From: Diploptera punctata
Lineage: Eukaryota; Arthropoda; Insecta; Blattodea; Blaberidae
NCBI GenBank assembly: GCA_030220185.1
Contig: JASPKZ010007538.1
Location: 613,501-677,500 of the forward strand
Direction: 5' to 3'
DNA length: 64,000 nucleotides
Part shown: piece by piece, positions 11,484 to 22,697 of the stretch
How the letters are laid out: every line of letters starts with the position of its first letter
How positions within the stretch are numbered: position 1 is the stretch's first letter
Position numbers and translations under genes: made by a program
Notes under the pieces: model-generated
Database searches by the model: none
The model's input: only the letters and a program-made list of their open reading frames with translations
Told to the model about the DNA's origin: nothing

Positions 11484-11618
11484 TAATAATAATAGTAATA
11501 ATAGTAATAATAGTAATAATAGTAATAATAGTAATAATCATAATAATAGTAATAATCATAATAATAGTAATAATCATAATAATAGTAATAATCATAATAA
11601 TCATAATAATAATAATAT
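11484..11618 (+). repeat. AAT/AGT/CAT microsatellite
   Basis: Nested trinucleotide repeat with 9- and 15-base higher-order periods (AATAATAGT, then AGTAATAATCATAAT). It lies inside the transposon just beyond the transposase stop. The Asn/Ser/His-rich open frame over it is not a gene. Confidence 0.9.
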
Positions 11619-11705
11619 ATGAAAACCAACTTGTTATATTATATTACAGTACACTTAGTAAAAGGAGGCATGATTTAAGCATACAGAAAAATAAAATCTC
11701 GTTAC

Positions 11706-12804
11706 TCATGTTAGCTTCAAAATCAGATCATAGGTACTGTTCAAAATGTTGCCCTTGATGAAGTAAGCATAAATTGCATCTGCGCAGAAATGATGCTCGC
11801 ACACTCCTTCAAAGATTCCTGGTGTATTTCTGATTTCGTCACAGGCTGCTAAAATTCTCGCCAGAGACTCCTCATCTGAGTCAACTGGAGTCTGATATAC
11901 GAGGCTCTTAAGGTGTCCCCTTAGGAATAAATCTGCAGGAGTGAGATCAGATGAAGGTGGAGGCCATGCTACAGGACCACCACAACCAATCCAACGCCCA
12001 GGGAAGGCATAATCCAGATGGTTCCTTACATTCCTGTCAAAGTGAGAAGGTGCTCCGTCGTGCTGAATCCACATCTGACGTCGGATATCAAGATGGACTA
12101 CTTCCAGGAGTACAGGAAGCAAGTGTATCAAACACTGTTTGTACACACGACCATTTAACCGTGGGGGCAGAAGATAGGGGACAATGATGTAATTGCAAAT
12201 TATACCAGCCCATATGTTAACGGCGGACCTGTGTTGATATCCTCTCTCTACAATGGCAAATGGATGTTCATTTTCCCAAATATGGTTATTCCTCTGATTT
12301 AGAACAACCCTTTCCCTTGTAAAATAAGCCTCGTCGGTGAAAAGCACTTTTGAAAAGAAATCAGACTACTCAAGCAGCCTCTCAGAGACCCAGTTACAAA
12401 ACTGCACACGAGGTCCGAAGTCTAACGGTGTCAAGCACTGTACCTTCAAAAAGTGGAAGGGGTTGAGTCCTTCTTCCTGTAAGATCTGCCACACGCTGAC
12501 GTAGTTTGCACTCATGGCACTAGCAATTGCTCATGCACTGGTAGAAGGATTCTCTCGAATCCTGTCGAGCACTTCTTCAAAATCCATTGTACGACGAGTT
12601 CGTCTTGCGCCGGAATCCGGTTTATGCACCACCAGGGTTCCAATTTCCCGTAGACGCCAGTGGATGGTTTGGAAACTTGAATGGTGAAGATGTGCGAGGA
12701 TATCTTTCTATGTACATTTGTGCAGCTGCATGCGCATTTCCTCTTGCCTCACCATAAACTTAATGCATATCTGCTAATTCATTGAATGCATGAACATTAG
12801 CCAT
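11706..12804 (-). pseudogene. Tc1-like transposase pseudogene
   Basis: Translation starts at an ATG at 12804 (MANVHAFNELADMH), with a stop soon after. An N-terminal helix-turn-helix part reads VYGEARGNAHAAAQMYIERY, matching the DUF4817-type domain. After a frame change the middle reads EEVLDRIRENPSTSA and PFHFLKVQCLTPLDF. The catalytic domain is open from 12347 to 11706: FTDEAYF (first Asp), IQHDGAPSHF (second Asp), SSDLTPADLFL (third acidic region) and GHLKSLVYQTPV. At least three in-frame stops or shifts lie between 12370 and 12790. Length and motif order fit insect Tc3/mariner-like transposases of about 350 residues. The catalytic domain looks better preserved than the N-terminus. Confidence 0.85.
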
Positions 12805-13059
12805 AACATTCATGTAAACAATGTTGCTCCTACAAGTTTCAAAGCAATAGTGAAACAGACTTCAGTCATTAGTATCACGGGCACTCGCATGAGAAGTTTG
12901 AATAAATGTACAGTACTTAAAAAAATTACATGTGCTTTTTAGTTTAATTAAAAACAAATACTAATGCTTAAACAGAATATCAGAAAGCCAATTAAGTAAC
13001 TACAGAAGTAATATCCTCCTAAGAATAAAAATAAAAAATAAATAAAAATACAAAACAGA

Positions 13060-13135
13060 GATTTGAAACCGGCAATACAACATTCAATGATAAGCATGCT
13101 ACCGACTGAGCTATAATTGCGACCGACGTTTGCAC
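13060..13135 (-). other. tRNA-like module in the right arm of the Tc1-like element
   Basis: On the minus strand TATAGCTCAGTCGGTAGCAT (A-box-like) is followed by CCGGTTTCAAATC (B-box-like) and a T-rich stretch. It faces inward, mirroring 10886-10975, and belongs to the long subterminal repeat of the transposon. Confidence 0.55.
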
Positions 13136-13479
13136 TACCAGACATCTAATACATATGATTGCATGACAGGGCACGAAATACAGACTGTCAGTGGCGCACT
13201 GGCTCTTGCCGAAAGACTTAACTTCATGGCTCAAAATTTTGAAAATGCTGCTATATTTGCAATTAACCTACTATTGGAGCAGAACTGAAGTATTCCCAAG
13301 ACAAGCCATATTCATAGTTTGCTTCATTGTTGATTAATAAGTACAAACGTCCAGTTAAAAAAAAAGTCATAAACTTCAAAATTTGGCTTCACACACCCCA
13401 AGGTCCTTATCTCAAATTGTTCGTCTAACTCTCCTCTACAATACCTGAAAGTTTGTCGGTGTTATTCATTAACACCCTG

Positions 13480-14209
13480 TTTATATAATGCCAAAACTAA
13501 CACTAACTTGTCCATCTAACACTAATGTTCACATTTTCTCACCCTAACTTGCCCACTAATGCATATGGCCTCCTGGCATAGAATAGCGGGAACGTGTCAT
13601 CACATTGGCCAGCATGACGCTCGCAGTCAGTTTTCTCCAATCGAATATTCATAGGTAACGTGGTGGCATAGAAGACCCGATGCTTTACAATTAATTTGCA
13701 TTCTACATCCACAAACTATTGGCGCTAAACTTTGTCTTATTGATAAAAAAGAATATGTATTGAATAAAGTGAGCTTTCTAAAAGAGTAATAATTTTATTA
13801 AAGCTGTAACTGGTTTTAGATTACATAAACTCCGTTAAAAATGTTATTGTGCAAGGGCAAGCGTCATGAGTACACTCTCTTCTCGCTAACCTCAATATCA
13901 GTTTGTTAACTTTACCAGACTATACGTAACACCACGTGCCGGGGCTGAAACTATCAATAAATTGTTTTGCTCACTCCTATACTAAATATGGCCTAATTGC
14001 CATTCTCTTTTAGGGAAGTAAGTTGAATTTACTAGAGAGGCCTTGGTATCCTTTGACAACGGCGTGTAATTCAAGTTATTTTCTGGGGAAGAAAAGTAAA
14101 ATGCAAAAATGTTACCTTAATTAATGCATGTGATATTTATTTTTCGACTTTGCTGGTATTAGAAAATGAACCGCAGCATTCGCCGCTTCCTATACATCAT
14201 AAGCATAAC
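13480..14209. other. no gene seen
   Basis: AT-rich intron sequence of gene B. No repeat or coding signal that I can name. Confidence 0.4.
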
Positions 14210-14575
14210 TAACACACTGGCACTATCGAACCCATATGTTCATGACCGCACTGACATAAGCCCTATCCTGAGCGAATGTTTTCCAGTCATTCCCTGTATA
14301 ATCGACTTCCCTTAAATCATAGTTAATGTTATTCTCCCACCTCATTCCTGGTCTACTAGCTGGGAGTTTTCCTGCTGCTTTTCCTACAAGAAGCTTCCAT
14401 GCACGTCTTTCATCCCCCATTCGTGCCACATGTCCTGCCCATCGCGGTCTAGAGACTTAACTGTTCTTATTATATCTGGCTTCCTATAAAGACTATGTAG
14501 TTAATTGTTATGTAGTCTTCTTCATTCACCTATCTGTTCATCTCTTTTTTGGTCCAAAAATGTTCATATATGTAA
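14210..14575 (-). pseudogene. LN1 LINE 3' end
   Basis: Minus-strand C-terminus reading ARMGDERRAWKLLVGKAAGK, PGMRWENNINYDLREVDYTG and MNIWVR before the stop. It is a longer in-frame stretch than most LN1 copies here, but the segment upstream (about 14440-14575) is shifted. 5' truncated. Confidence 0.75.
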
Positions 14576-14654
14576 TTAATATGCAGTCTGAAACTGTTAT
14601 TTAAAATGTCTGTCACTAATTGAGACAACAATAAACAATTGCAGTTGTTTTATC

Positions 14655-15107
14655 AACATTCCCTTGTTATCAAACAGAGATATGACCCCTTTGGAATTTT
14701 TTGTGTGGGGAGAGATGCGCAACCTTGTTTACACAACTCCTGTTGCATCAGAAAAGGATCTGGTTGCCTGGATAGTAGCAGCAGCAGGAGCAATTAACAA
14801 TACTCCTGGAGTTTTTGCCCGTGTTAGACAGAACATGATCCGCCGGTGTAAGCTTTGTTTACATGTCAATGGAGGCATTTTTGAACCTCTACTGTATTTT
14901 AAGTAATTGCGTTGTGTTAATGTGTTGTCTCTTAGTAATAAAAAATGCAAAAGTGTTTGTTGGTTTAATTAATTTGCCGCTAGAGAAATCTTTCTCTACC
15001 GGTTTAAATAATCCTCATAGGAAAAAATGACATTAGGGAAAAATATTTGTTTTGGTGTCCCCTACAACCTCCCAGAGCTTGTCGGTTTAAATAATTTTCA
15101 CCCTGTA
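14655..15107 (+). pseudogene. Tc1-like transposase C-terminus with right TIR
   Basis: An open stretch (14664-14906) reads MTPLEFFVWGEMRNLVYTTP then NTPGVFARVRQNMIRRC, the last part of a mariner-like transposase (compare LTPxDFFLWG). The catalytic domain upstream is missing. The 3' part ends at about 15107 with a TIR whose reverse complement starts CAGGGTGAAAATTATTTAAA. The first seven bases are those of the 10677-13479 element, but the rest differs, so it is a sister family. Confidence 0.75.
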
Positions 15108-15565
15108 GTGTATAAATGTGTTTTATGTAGATAGAAGCTGTATCGTATTGATCTTGGTAGTGAACTGTGTGAATAAATTTTAAATTCTTTGTTCAAAGGC
15201 TTCCTTGACTTCCTTCATGCATGTGACATGCACATCCATGGAGGGGCCGAAATTGCTCATTTGGACAGATCTATTGATTTTTCTTTCAATGTAGTATGAG
15301 TATATGTTTATGTTTGTGTAGTGTAAAGTGCATGTTGATGAAGAGAAGAGAGAAGGTGAAACCTGGTGCTGGCATGTAGTTTACTCCTGTCGAAAGCACC
15401 AAGGAGTCCACCAGGCTTAACGTCCCCATTCGACAGACGAATGTCTAATCAACGGTATAATCGGCTCAGTCATTTAGTTTACAAGTGGCATCAATGGCAA
15501 CTGTTTCCCTCTAGTTTTGAAATTCGACCTTACTTATTTTAATGTACTGCTATATCTATGTATGT
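15108..15565. other. no gene seen
   Basis: Contains no open frame of note and no repeat I recognise within the window. Confidence 0.4.
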
Positions 15566-15890
15566 GTCGGCTGCTGTAATCTAGTGGTAATGTTCCTTAC
15601 CTCTAGACCCGAGGGTCGTGGATTCAAACCTAGCGTGGGTCCATGGATTTTTTAGAATGGAAAAATCAAAACGAGCAAGTCCTCCGGGAGCGACTTTAAG
15701 TCATGGGTCCTGAGTCTGAAGATTTACAGCCTCGTGAAAGAACTTTAAGCCTGAATAAAGAGGCCTCTAAGCAACATTTACCGACCCCTTTCATCCTAAT
15801 AATACCTCAGTTGCTGCTAGATGTCTCATTAAGGCGATGTAATAGCCGATTCTCATTTATTGGCATCTGTAGGTAAATAAGTGTAACTAA
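15566..15890 (+). repeat. SINE A, full-length
   Basis: The best copy of SINE A. A-box-like TGTAATCTAGTGGTAATG, B-box-like GTGGATTCAAACC, body with AAGTCCTCCGGGAGCGACTT and AAGAGGCCTCTAAGC, end near AAGTGTAACTAAATTAGC. Confidence 0.8.
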
Positions 15891-15954
15891 ATTAGCTTAA
15901 CAAACTCCCACTATATAGGCCTATATGTAAGTCCCTCATGGAGACACATGCACT

Positions 15955-16225
15955 CGCTATATATCAGCTAGTGGTTAGCATTACTGACTACTTTTCATGA
16001 AGTCCCGGGTTCGATTCTCGGTCAGACTATAGTATTTTTTCTTAAATCGAATTATCCCTGTGGTTGTCCATGGTCTGGAATTTAGGTTAAGTTTAGGTTA
16101 AGAACTCTCCTGGCGCTTCATTACTATTTATCACCCATCATATCATCGGGGTAACGTAACTCCGCCTTCCAGGTGCCCCAACCTAAGAAATGGATTACAA
16201 TTCCGCCAATGCCAGGGGAGAAAGC
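15955..16225 (+). repeat. SINE D, full-length
   Basis: tRNA-like head (AGCTAGTGGTTAGCATTACT; B-box CCGGGTTCGATTCTCGG), then TTAAGAACTCTCCTGGCGCT and TATCATCGGGGTAACG, ending in TGGATTACAATTCCGCCAAT. The open frame starting at 16173 lies over the SINE end and is not a gene. Confidence 0.75.
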
Positions 16226-16496
16226 CAGAAATGTCATAAAAGACAAGATGGTGGCATTAGGGGAAAAAATAGATGTATATATCCTACATATATGTAGGCT
16301 ATGTATCTATGTATGTATGTATAGCCCCTATAAATATGTGTGCGTGTGTCTGTTTCAAATTAATTTCCATATGCTCAGTTTGGTTCTAAAAAACAGTGCA
16401 GCCACCAGTGCGTTGACACACGTTGACACATTTATTTACATATGATAATTTTCAGTATCTATTAGGTTCGAAGAATATCTGTATTTTTTTTTAATC

Positions 16497-16670
16497 TCTT
16501 CATCCACCGCAGGTCTCGAAGAAGCTACCTCGTACGCAGCGGGCCCAGACTCAATTCCTAGTCGGGACAAGTTTCCTAGGTGATCTTTTTCAGGAATTTT
16601 CCTCGTCTGTAAGACAAATATCAGGATACTTTAAGGCCCAGACGGTCCCCGAACATCATCATTATCATAT
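16497..16670 (+). repeat. SINE C, 3'-truncated and diverged
   Basis: Head and middle of SINE C (GCAGCGGGCCCAGACTCAAT, GTAAGACAAATATCAGGATA, GGTCCCCGAACATC). The CTATGATTGCAG tail is missing. Confidence 0.7.
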
Positions 16671-16931
16671 TCACCATGTTTAGTACGAATGTGTATGAAT
16701 GCTCTCTTTCGTCTTAATGTTGTGTTGTCTCGGAGGAGACCCTGAAATTGAGCTCATCCCTCACTCGGGGAAGCCCAACATGACCTTGTGTGGTCAAAAA
16801 ATGTATGTGTGTGATCCAAAGTTAAAATCCCTCTCCCGACAGGTCGTGTCACTATAAGGCCCATGTGGCGTGTGGCACGTAAAAAGTATAGCCTATGTAA
16901 TGTGAAAGGTTAACTACGCTAATGGAATGGA

Positions 16932-16966
<35 letters not shown>

Positions 16967-17022
16967 CATTATTATTGTTATTATTATTATTATCATTATT
17001 ATTGTTATTATTATTATTATTT
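16671..17022 (+). repeat. unassigned repeat-like block ending in an ATT array
   Basis: About 250 bases of moderate GC content run into an ATT array with a few ATC/GTT variants (16926-17022). The tail pattern is that of the LINE ends in this window, but no protein is visible. Confidence 0.4.
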
Positions 17023-17034
17023 AATTAAGCAATT

Positions 17035-17280
17035 AAATTAATATGGATATGTAAAACGAATGCAAGAATTAAGGTTACTCATAAAAATATTGGAATGGTT
17101 TCCACCTGGAAGAAGAAAGAAAGAAAGAAAGACCTCGAAACTCGTGGTTGCAAGAAATAAGAACTGGAAGGAGAACGAGAGGACTGGAGAGCATTAAGTG
17201 GAAGAATAGCGAATGGAGTAGGAAAATAAAAATTTCGGCACAGAAAGATGTGTAAACATTGAACATCGGTGTATAAATAA
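17035..17280 (+). pseudogene. LN3 LINE C-terminus
   Basis: The frame reads YGYVKRMQELR then ILEWFPPGRRKKER, typical of the C-terminal end of insect endonuclease-RT LINEs (compare GHVKRM...LEWxPxGRRxRGRP). It is followed by AAATAAATAAATATT and the ATT array at 17281-17628, which probably grew from the element tail. Confidence 0.65.
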
Positions 17281-18020
<740 letters not shown>

Positions 18021-18091
18021 GTGATTAGAAATGTGGTGGGAATTGTTACAAATATTACGACGGGCAGAAAATATAATTTAGTGAGCACCAT
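18021..18091 (-). CDS. gene B exon 1, DRAM/TMEM150-like membrane protein
   Basis: ATG at 18091 opens a 71-nt coding exon ending in ATCAC before a donor GTAAGT (18020-18015), phase 2. It encodes MVLTKLYFLPVVIFVTIPTT then FLIT, the first membrane segment. Length, phase and layout equal gene A exon 1 (44823-44893), which encodes a similar LYxLPxV...P segment. It splices in frame to the 122-nt exon at 7292-7171, giving an intron of 10.7 kb. Start choice: it is the only ATG in this frame upstream of the membrane segment, in the same place as in gene A. Confidence 0.8.
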
Positions 18092-18284
18092 CGCGCTGGA
18101 GCTCCACTCACTTTGACAGCACAGTTACGACTGGAGAATGACTTTCTACTCCACGCCAGTCCAACAGTAAGTGCCTGGTTTATCTAGTCAAAACTGTTAC
18201 GTATGTGCGACAGATAATACAGTCATAAACCCACAACTTCGCAGCAAATAATATGTCAAATTCTTCCATTTAACAAAATGTAGT

Positions 18285-18330
18285 CACTGGCACTATCGTA
18301 CCTATTCTGAGCTAATGTTTTACAGTATTA
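18285..18330 (-). repeat. LN1 scrap
   Basis: The reverse complement of the LN1 3' end (CACTGGCACTATCG, TGAGCTAATGTTTTACAG) remains as 45 bases with an internal deletion. Confidence 0.5.
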
Positions 18331-18429
18331 TACATATAAATGATTAAAAAGCATAAAAATTAATTCATCAAATATTTAAAGAATGTGACACTATGAGGTT
18401 TATTTTAATTAATAAATAGTTAGAATTTT

Positions 18430-19742
18430 CCCTATTAGGTTCGTCTTCCGGGCATATAGGCCGTGGTCCAGTCGTTCTTCTACTCGACGTTTCGTCTACT
18501 GCTGCGGTAGACATCTTCAGGAGATACTGCGTGCTCTCTTGTGAACTCCTCAACAGTCGGCTGCAGACTGGCTGGTCGTTGGAAACTCCCTCCCTATTTA
18601 TAGGCACGCCCCTGGTGGAGAGGCGGTTTTCTGCGCGGTCCGTGTTGCGTGCTGTTTTGTCCAGGCTGTCGCTAGCAGAAGTCATAGGCTTCGTTGTCGT
18701 ATTGTGCAATGCCGGGATCCAGATTTTGTTTATCTTCATGGTTTCTTCTTTTTTGTTAAAGGAATTTTGTGTTTATATATTTCAATGGCTTCTCTGTACA
18801 GTCTGGTGTAATAATGTGATGTTTGGGACAATACCTGTGTTTCTTCGAATCTTATTATATGTTCTTGGTTGTTCATCCAGTGTTCCGCTACGGCTGATTT
18901 TTCCTTTTGTTTTAGTCTGCAATGCCTCTTGTGTTCTTGCAATCTTGTGGTAACCATTCTTTTTGTTGTGCCGATATAAACTTCTCCACAACTGCAAGGG
19001 ATGCGATATATACCGGCAGTACTTAACGGATCTCTTGTATCTTTGGCTGGGCGCAGTATATTGCTGATTTTTTGTGTTGGCTTGTAGTTGTAGATATGTT
19101 ATATTTTTTATTTATATTCGACCAATTCTCTCCGTTATTGTCTTGATATATGGTAGGTACACCTTACCCTTAGCCTCCTCCTTGTTCCCGTTTTCGGATT
19201 TGTATTTATTGGGATTTATGGCTCGGCGAAAATCTGTTTTGCTGTATCCATTGGATTGAAACGCTGCTTGGAGATGATTAATTTCTTCTTGTAGATACTG
19301 TGGTTCCGAAATCCTTTTGGCTCGTTCCACCAGGGTTTTAATTATTCCGCGTTTTTGTCTGGGATGATGGTTGGACTGCTTATGTAGGTATCTGTCTGTG
19401 TGAGTCTTTTTTCCTGTATACCTTGTGTCCAAGTGTCATGTCTTGGTTTCGAATTACTAAAACATCCAAAAACGGTAGACTGTTGTTCTCTTCTCTTTCC
19501 AGGGTGAATTGGATGCTGGGACAAATACCATTTAAATGTTGCCTGAAGTTATCAAGTTCTTCTTCACCATGCTCCCAAATGACGAATGTGTCGTCCACAT
19601 ATCTCAGCCAAACTGAAGGTCTTAATGTAGCATTCTCCAAGGCCTGTTTTTCAAATTGTTCCATGTAAAAATTGGCTATTACGGGGCTTAATGGACTTCC
19701 CATGGCCACGCCATCTATTTGCTCGTAGAATATTCCTCCCCA
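18430..19742 (-). pseudogene. PLE-A copy 1, 5'-truncated Penelope-like element
   Basis: Minus-strand Penelope-like element. It starts inside the RT at WGGIFYEQIDGVAMGSPLSP (junction near 19742), with the catalytic RYVDDTFVIW near 19600, and continues FLDVLVIRNQDM. A one-base gain in an A-run near 19410 (six A versus five in copy 2) shifts the frame into KKDSHRQIPT and a stop. After the linker (ERAKRISEPQYLQEEINHLQ) comes the GIY-YIG endonuclease (AGIYRIPCSCGEVYIGTTKR, about 19010-18900) and the C-terminal KIWIPALHN. The RT would prime reverse transcription at a nick made by the endonuclease. Both are dead here. It is nearly identical to copy 2, which lies head-to-head with it, so the pair is young or homogenised. 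Confidence 0.9.
18486..18520 (-). ncRNA. hammerhead-like motif of PLE-A copy 1
   Basis: Minus strand: CTGAAGA, one extra T, a 6-bp stem GTCTAC/GTAGAC with a 7-base loop, then GAAACGTC. ACGT would be a self-complementary stem III and GTC the expected cleavage triplet. CTC before and GAG after the motif can pair as stem I. Hammerheads are known in PLEs, and this sits in the 3' non-coding end. Confidence 0.6.
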
Positions 19743-21340
19743 TTGTTTCGGCCATTGGATCACCTACATATGAACTCGCCAAGTTTCTCGCCTCACTATT
19801 GAAACCGTATATTGGAAAAACTGACACGTTTGTAAAAAACTCCACGCACTTCATAGAAAAAATAGACACTCTGAAACTCAAGCCAAACGATAAAATAATA
19901 AGCTTCGATGTGGTTTCTTTATTTACTAAGATACCTATCCCAGACACTATGACATACTTGCAAGAACTCTTTCCCCCAGATATAGTAGCGCTGTATAACA
20001 TATGCCTCACAGAAACGTATTTCCAATGGGGAGGAATATTCTACGAGCAAATAGATGGCGTGGCCATGGGAAGTCCATTAAGCCCCGTAATAGCCAATTT
20101 TTACATGGAACAATTTGAAAAACAGGCCTTGGAGAATGCTACATTAAGACCTTCAGTTTGGCTGAGATATGTGGACGACACATTCGTCATTTGGGAGCAT
20201 GGTGAAGAAGAACTTGATAACTTCAGGCAACATTTAAATGGTATTTGTCCCAGCATCCAATTCACCCTGGAAAGAGAAGAGAACAACAGTCTACCGTTTT
20301 TGGATGTTTTAGTAATTCGAAACCAAGACATGACACTTGGACACAAGGTATACAGGAAAAAGACTCACACAGACAGATACCTACATAAGCAGTCCAACCA
20401 TCATCCCAGACAAAAACGCGGAATAATTAAAACCCTGGTGGAACGAGCCAAAAGGATTTCGGAACCACAGTATCTACAGAAGAAATTATCATCTCCAAGC
20501 AGCGTTTCAATCCAATGGATACAGCAAAACAGATTTTCGCCGAGCCATAAATCCCAATAAATACAAATCCGAAAACGGGAACAAGGAGGAGGCTAAGGGT
20601 AAGGTGTACCTACCATATATCAAGACAATAACGGAGAGAATTGGTCGAATATTAAATAAATATAACATATCTACAACCTACAAGCCAACACAAAAAATCA
20701 GCAATATACTGCGCCCAGCCAAAGATACAAGAGATCCGTTAAGTACTGCCGGTATATATCGCATCCCTTGCAGTTGTGGAGAAGTTTATATCGGCACAAC
20801 AAAAAGAATGGTTACCACAAGATTGCAAGAACACAAGAGGCATTGCAGACTAAAACAAAAGGAAAAATCAGCCGTAGCGGAACACTGGATGAACAACCAA
20901 GAACATATAATAAGATTCGAAGAAACACAGGTATTGTCCCAAACATCACATTATTACACCAGACTGTACAGAGAAGCCATTGAAATATATAAACACAAAA
21001 ATTCCTTTAACAAAAAAGAAGAAACCATGAAGATAAACAAAATCTGGATCCCGGCATTGCACAATACGACAACGAAGCCTATGACTTCTGCTAGCGACAG
21101 CCTGGACAAAACAGCACGCAACACGGACCGCGCAGAAAACCGCCTCTCCACCAGGGGCGTGCCTATAAATAGGGAGGAGTTTCCAACGACCAGCCAGTCT
21201 GCAGCCGACTGTTGAGGAGTTCACAGAGAGCACGCAGTATCTCCTGAAGATGTCTACCGCAGCAGTAGACGACACGATCGAGTAGAAGAACGACTGGAAG
21301 GACCACGGCCTATATGCCCCGGAAGACGAACCTAATAGGG
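19741..21340 (+). pseudogene. PLE-A copy 2, 5'-truncated Penelope-like element
   Basis: Plus-strand copy joined head-to-head to copy 1. It starts at IVSAIGSPTYELAKFLASLL, so it keeps about 290 bases more 5' sequence than copy 1. RT motifs follow: SFDVVSLFTKIPI (first Asp), GVAMGSPLSPVIANF, RYVDDTFVIW (about 20164-20193) and LPFLDVLV. Two one-base losses near 20477-20495 (CTACAGAAG and AAATTATC, against CTACAAGAAG and AAATTAATC in copy 1) shift the frame and end the RT early. The endonuclease resumes at about 20604, with GIY-YIG at AGIYRIPCSCGEVYIGTT (near 20746) and HKNSFNKKEE, ending at KIWIPALHN. Each copy carries breaks that the other lacks. Confidence 0.9.
21244..21279 (+). ncRNA. hammerhead-like motif of PLE-A copy 2, core mutated
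   Basis: Same position and stem as in copy 1, but the core GAAAC reads GACAC and an A is inserted after ACG. It is predicted to be inactive. Confidence 0.5.
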
Positions 21341-21610
21341 ATCAAGACGCCGGCCGGCGTGAAAGCCTACAGTTAATACATTATAGAATTTTTAACAAAC
21401 GCTCCACCACTCAATAATATTGCGTGAGTTTATTTGAAACAATCTATATTATATCTAAATGAAAAGAAGACATAAGATATTTAAGACTGAAAGAAAAAAG
21501 GAACAAAAGAGCTGCTATCAATAGATGTATGAAACTAGAAAATTGCCAAAATGTATCAGAAAAAAAAAACATACAATTATGAGATGAGTCGTTAAAATTC
21601 TAAACCTATA

Positions 21611-21664
<54 letters not shown>

Positions 21665-21910
21665 ATGAAAAGAAAAATGAATGCTTGAGTCGGGATTCGA
21701 ACTCGAGTCTCTAAAGTCTGTACCTTTAGCGCTCTAACCAACTGAGCTACTCAAGAATTCCAATACAAGCATACAATTTTCTTATACATGTAGTATTCTC
21801 AATTCACACAAGAGGTAGCTGAAATTGTTCCAACTGCCATCTCGCGGCTAACGTAAACAGTTAAGCAAATTTTTAAAGAGAATATTTACTTTATAGCAGT
21901 AACGCTTTTA
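21611..21910 (-). repeat. family E: tRNA-like repeat next to a (TA)n array
   Basis: A 50-bp TA array (21611-21661) is followed by about 240 bases shared with 42386-42640, which has the same order: TA array, ATATGAAAAGAAAAATNAAT, tRNA-like segment, then AGTATTCTCAATTCACACAA and AGAGGTAGC. Confidence 0.75.
21684..21755 (-). tRNA. tRNA-like sequence (family E), probably not a working gene
   Basis: Minus strand: 6-bp acceptor CTTGAG/CTCAAG, D arm GCTCAGTTGGTTAGAGC, anticodon stem TAAAG/CTTTA around a 7-base loop GTACAGA (U33 present, apparent anticodon ACA), and T arm with GTTCGAATC. The A and B boxes look intact. One T-stem mismatch, an extra base between the D and anticodon arms, an ACA anticodon and a second repeat-borne copy argue for a tRNA-derived repeat. 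Confidence 0.45.
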
Positions 21911-21929
21911 TATATAGATATTATAATAT

Positions 21930-22363
21930 TTATAATATCTTATATATATATATATATATATATAGGCCTATATATAAACGGGGGTATGTATAATTGTCCT
22001 TTATAGGCTTATAAACCGTTCAACCGATCTTCATGAAAATTTGTATATACAGGTTTTTGGATGCGGCGAGTGTTTAGCCGTTATCTATTATGTTCTAAAA
22101 TCATTAGGTGTAGGAGTTCACCTGAAACTAAAATGTAAAAATCGCTCTAACGATCGCAATTTTCGATGCTTCACAACAAAACTCGGAATATCCTATTAAA
22201 ATAAACCGAGATATATATTATCCAAAAATCAACAAAAACCTACCGTTAGAAGTGGGGGTTTACCTGAAATTGTTTGGTTTGTCGCAGTGTATAGCATATA
22301 ATTAATTAACCCTCGATTATTAATTGATTTAGGCGTAGCAGCGCACACCGGGAATTAGCTAGT
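21930..22363 (+). mobile_element. Helitron-like element, 3' end clear
   Basis: It ends with GCGCACACCGGGAATTAGCT then AGT at 22363: a CTAG terminus followed by T, as in other Helitron-like copies here. An internal TTATAAACCGTTCAACCGAT is shared with the Helitron at 54665. The 5' boundary is blurred by a TA array. Confidence 0.55.
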
Positions 22364-22366
22364 ACC

Positions 22367-22697
22367 AAATAAAAATACTGGGGCACGCCGTAGCGTAGTG
22401 GTTAAGGCACTGAGCTACAAGCCGAAAGGTCGAGGGTTCAAGTCCCGGTGGGTCAGGATTTTTAATAACTGACCCGAACCTTCTGGCGGCACTATGGCCC
22501 TGGGGTCGACTCAGCCTCTAACGGAAATGAGTACCAGACGCTTGTTCTGGGGGTAAATGCGGCCGTCACGCAGGGCTGACAACCCGGCTGACATCAAGTG
22601 CCGATTGTTCAGAAATAGTGGGAGCCTTAACCTCCTACTACCCCAAGGGCCTCCTGAGGCCTGCAGTGGGATTACTTTACTTTTAAATAAAAATACT
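22367..22697 (+). repeat. SINE B with 13-bp target-site duplication
   Basis: SINE B at 22380-22684, nearly identical to 9336-9638, bounded by AAATAAAAATACT at 22367-22379 and 22685-22697. It inserted four bases after the Helitron end. Confidence 0.9.

Larger units (their letters stand above)
10677..13479 (-). mobile_element. Tc1/mariner-type DNA transposon, degenerate
   Basis: Both ends carry the terminal inverted repeat CAGGGTGTTAATGAATAACA (left from 10677, right ending at 13479), continuing as CCGACAAAC and GTTCAGGTAT-like sequence. The first bases of the TIR form their own 7-bp hairpin (GGTGTTA/TAACACC). Longer, diverged subterminal inverted repeats extend more than 300 bases inward and include a tRNA-like module on each side. 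A broken transposase (11706-12804) occupies the middle on the minus strand. Flanks are TA-rich. About 2.8 kb. Confidence 0.85.

Noticed and set aside
11419..11622. Asn/Ser/His-rich open frame
   Set aside because: Translation of the AAT/AGT/CAT microsatellite inside the Tc1-like element.
18531..19668. Hydrophobic open frames antisense to the PLE-A copies
   Set aside because: They are shadows of the GIY-YIG and RT frames, repeated in mirror image at 20101-21275.
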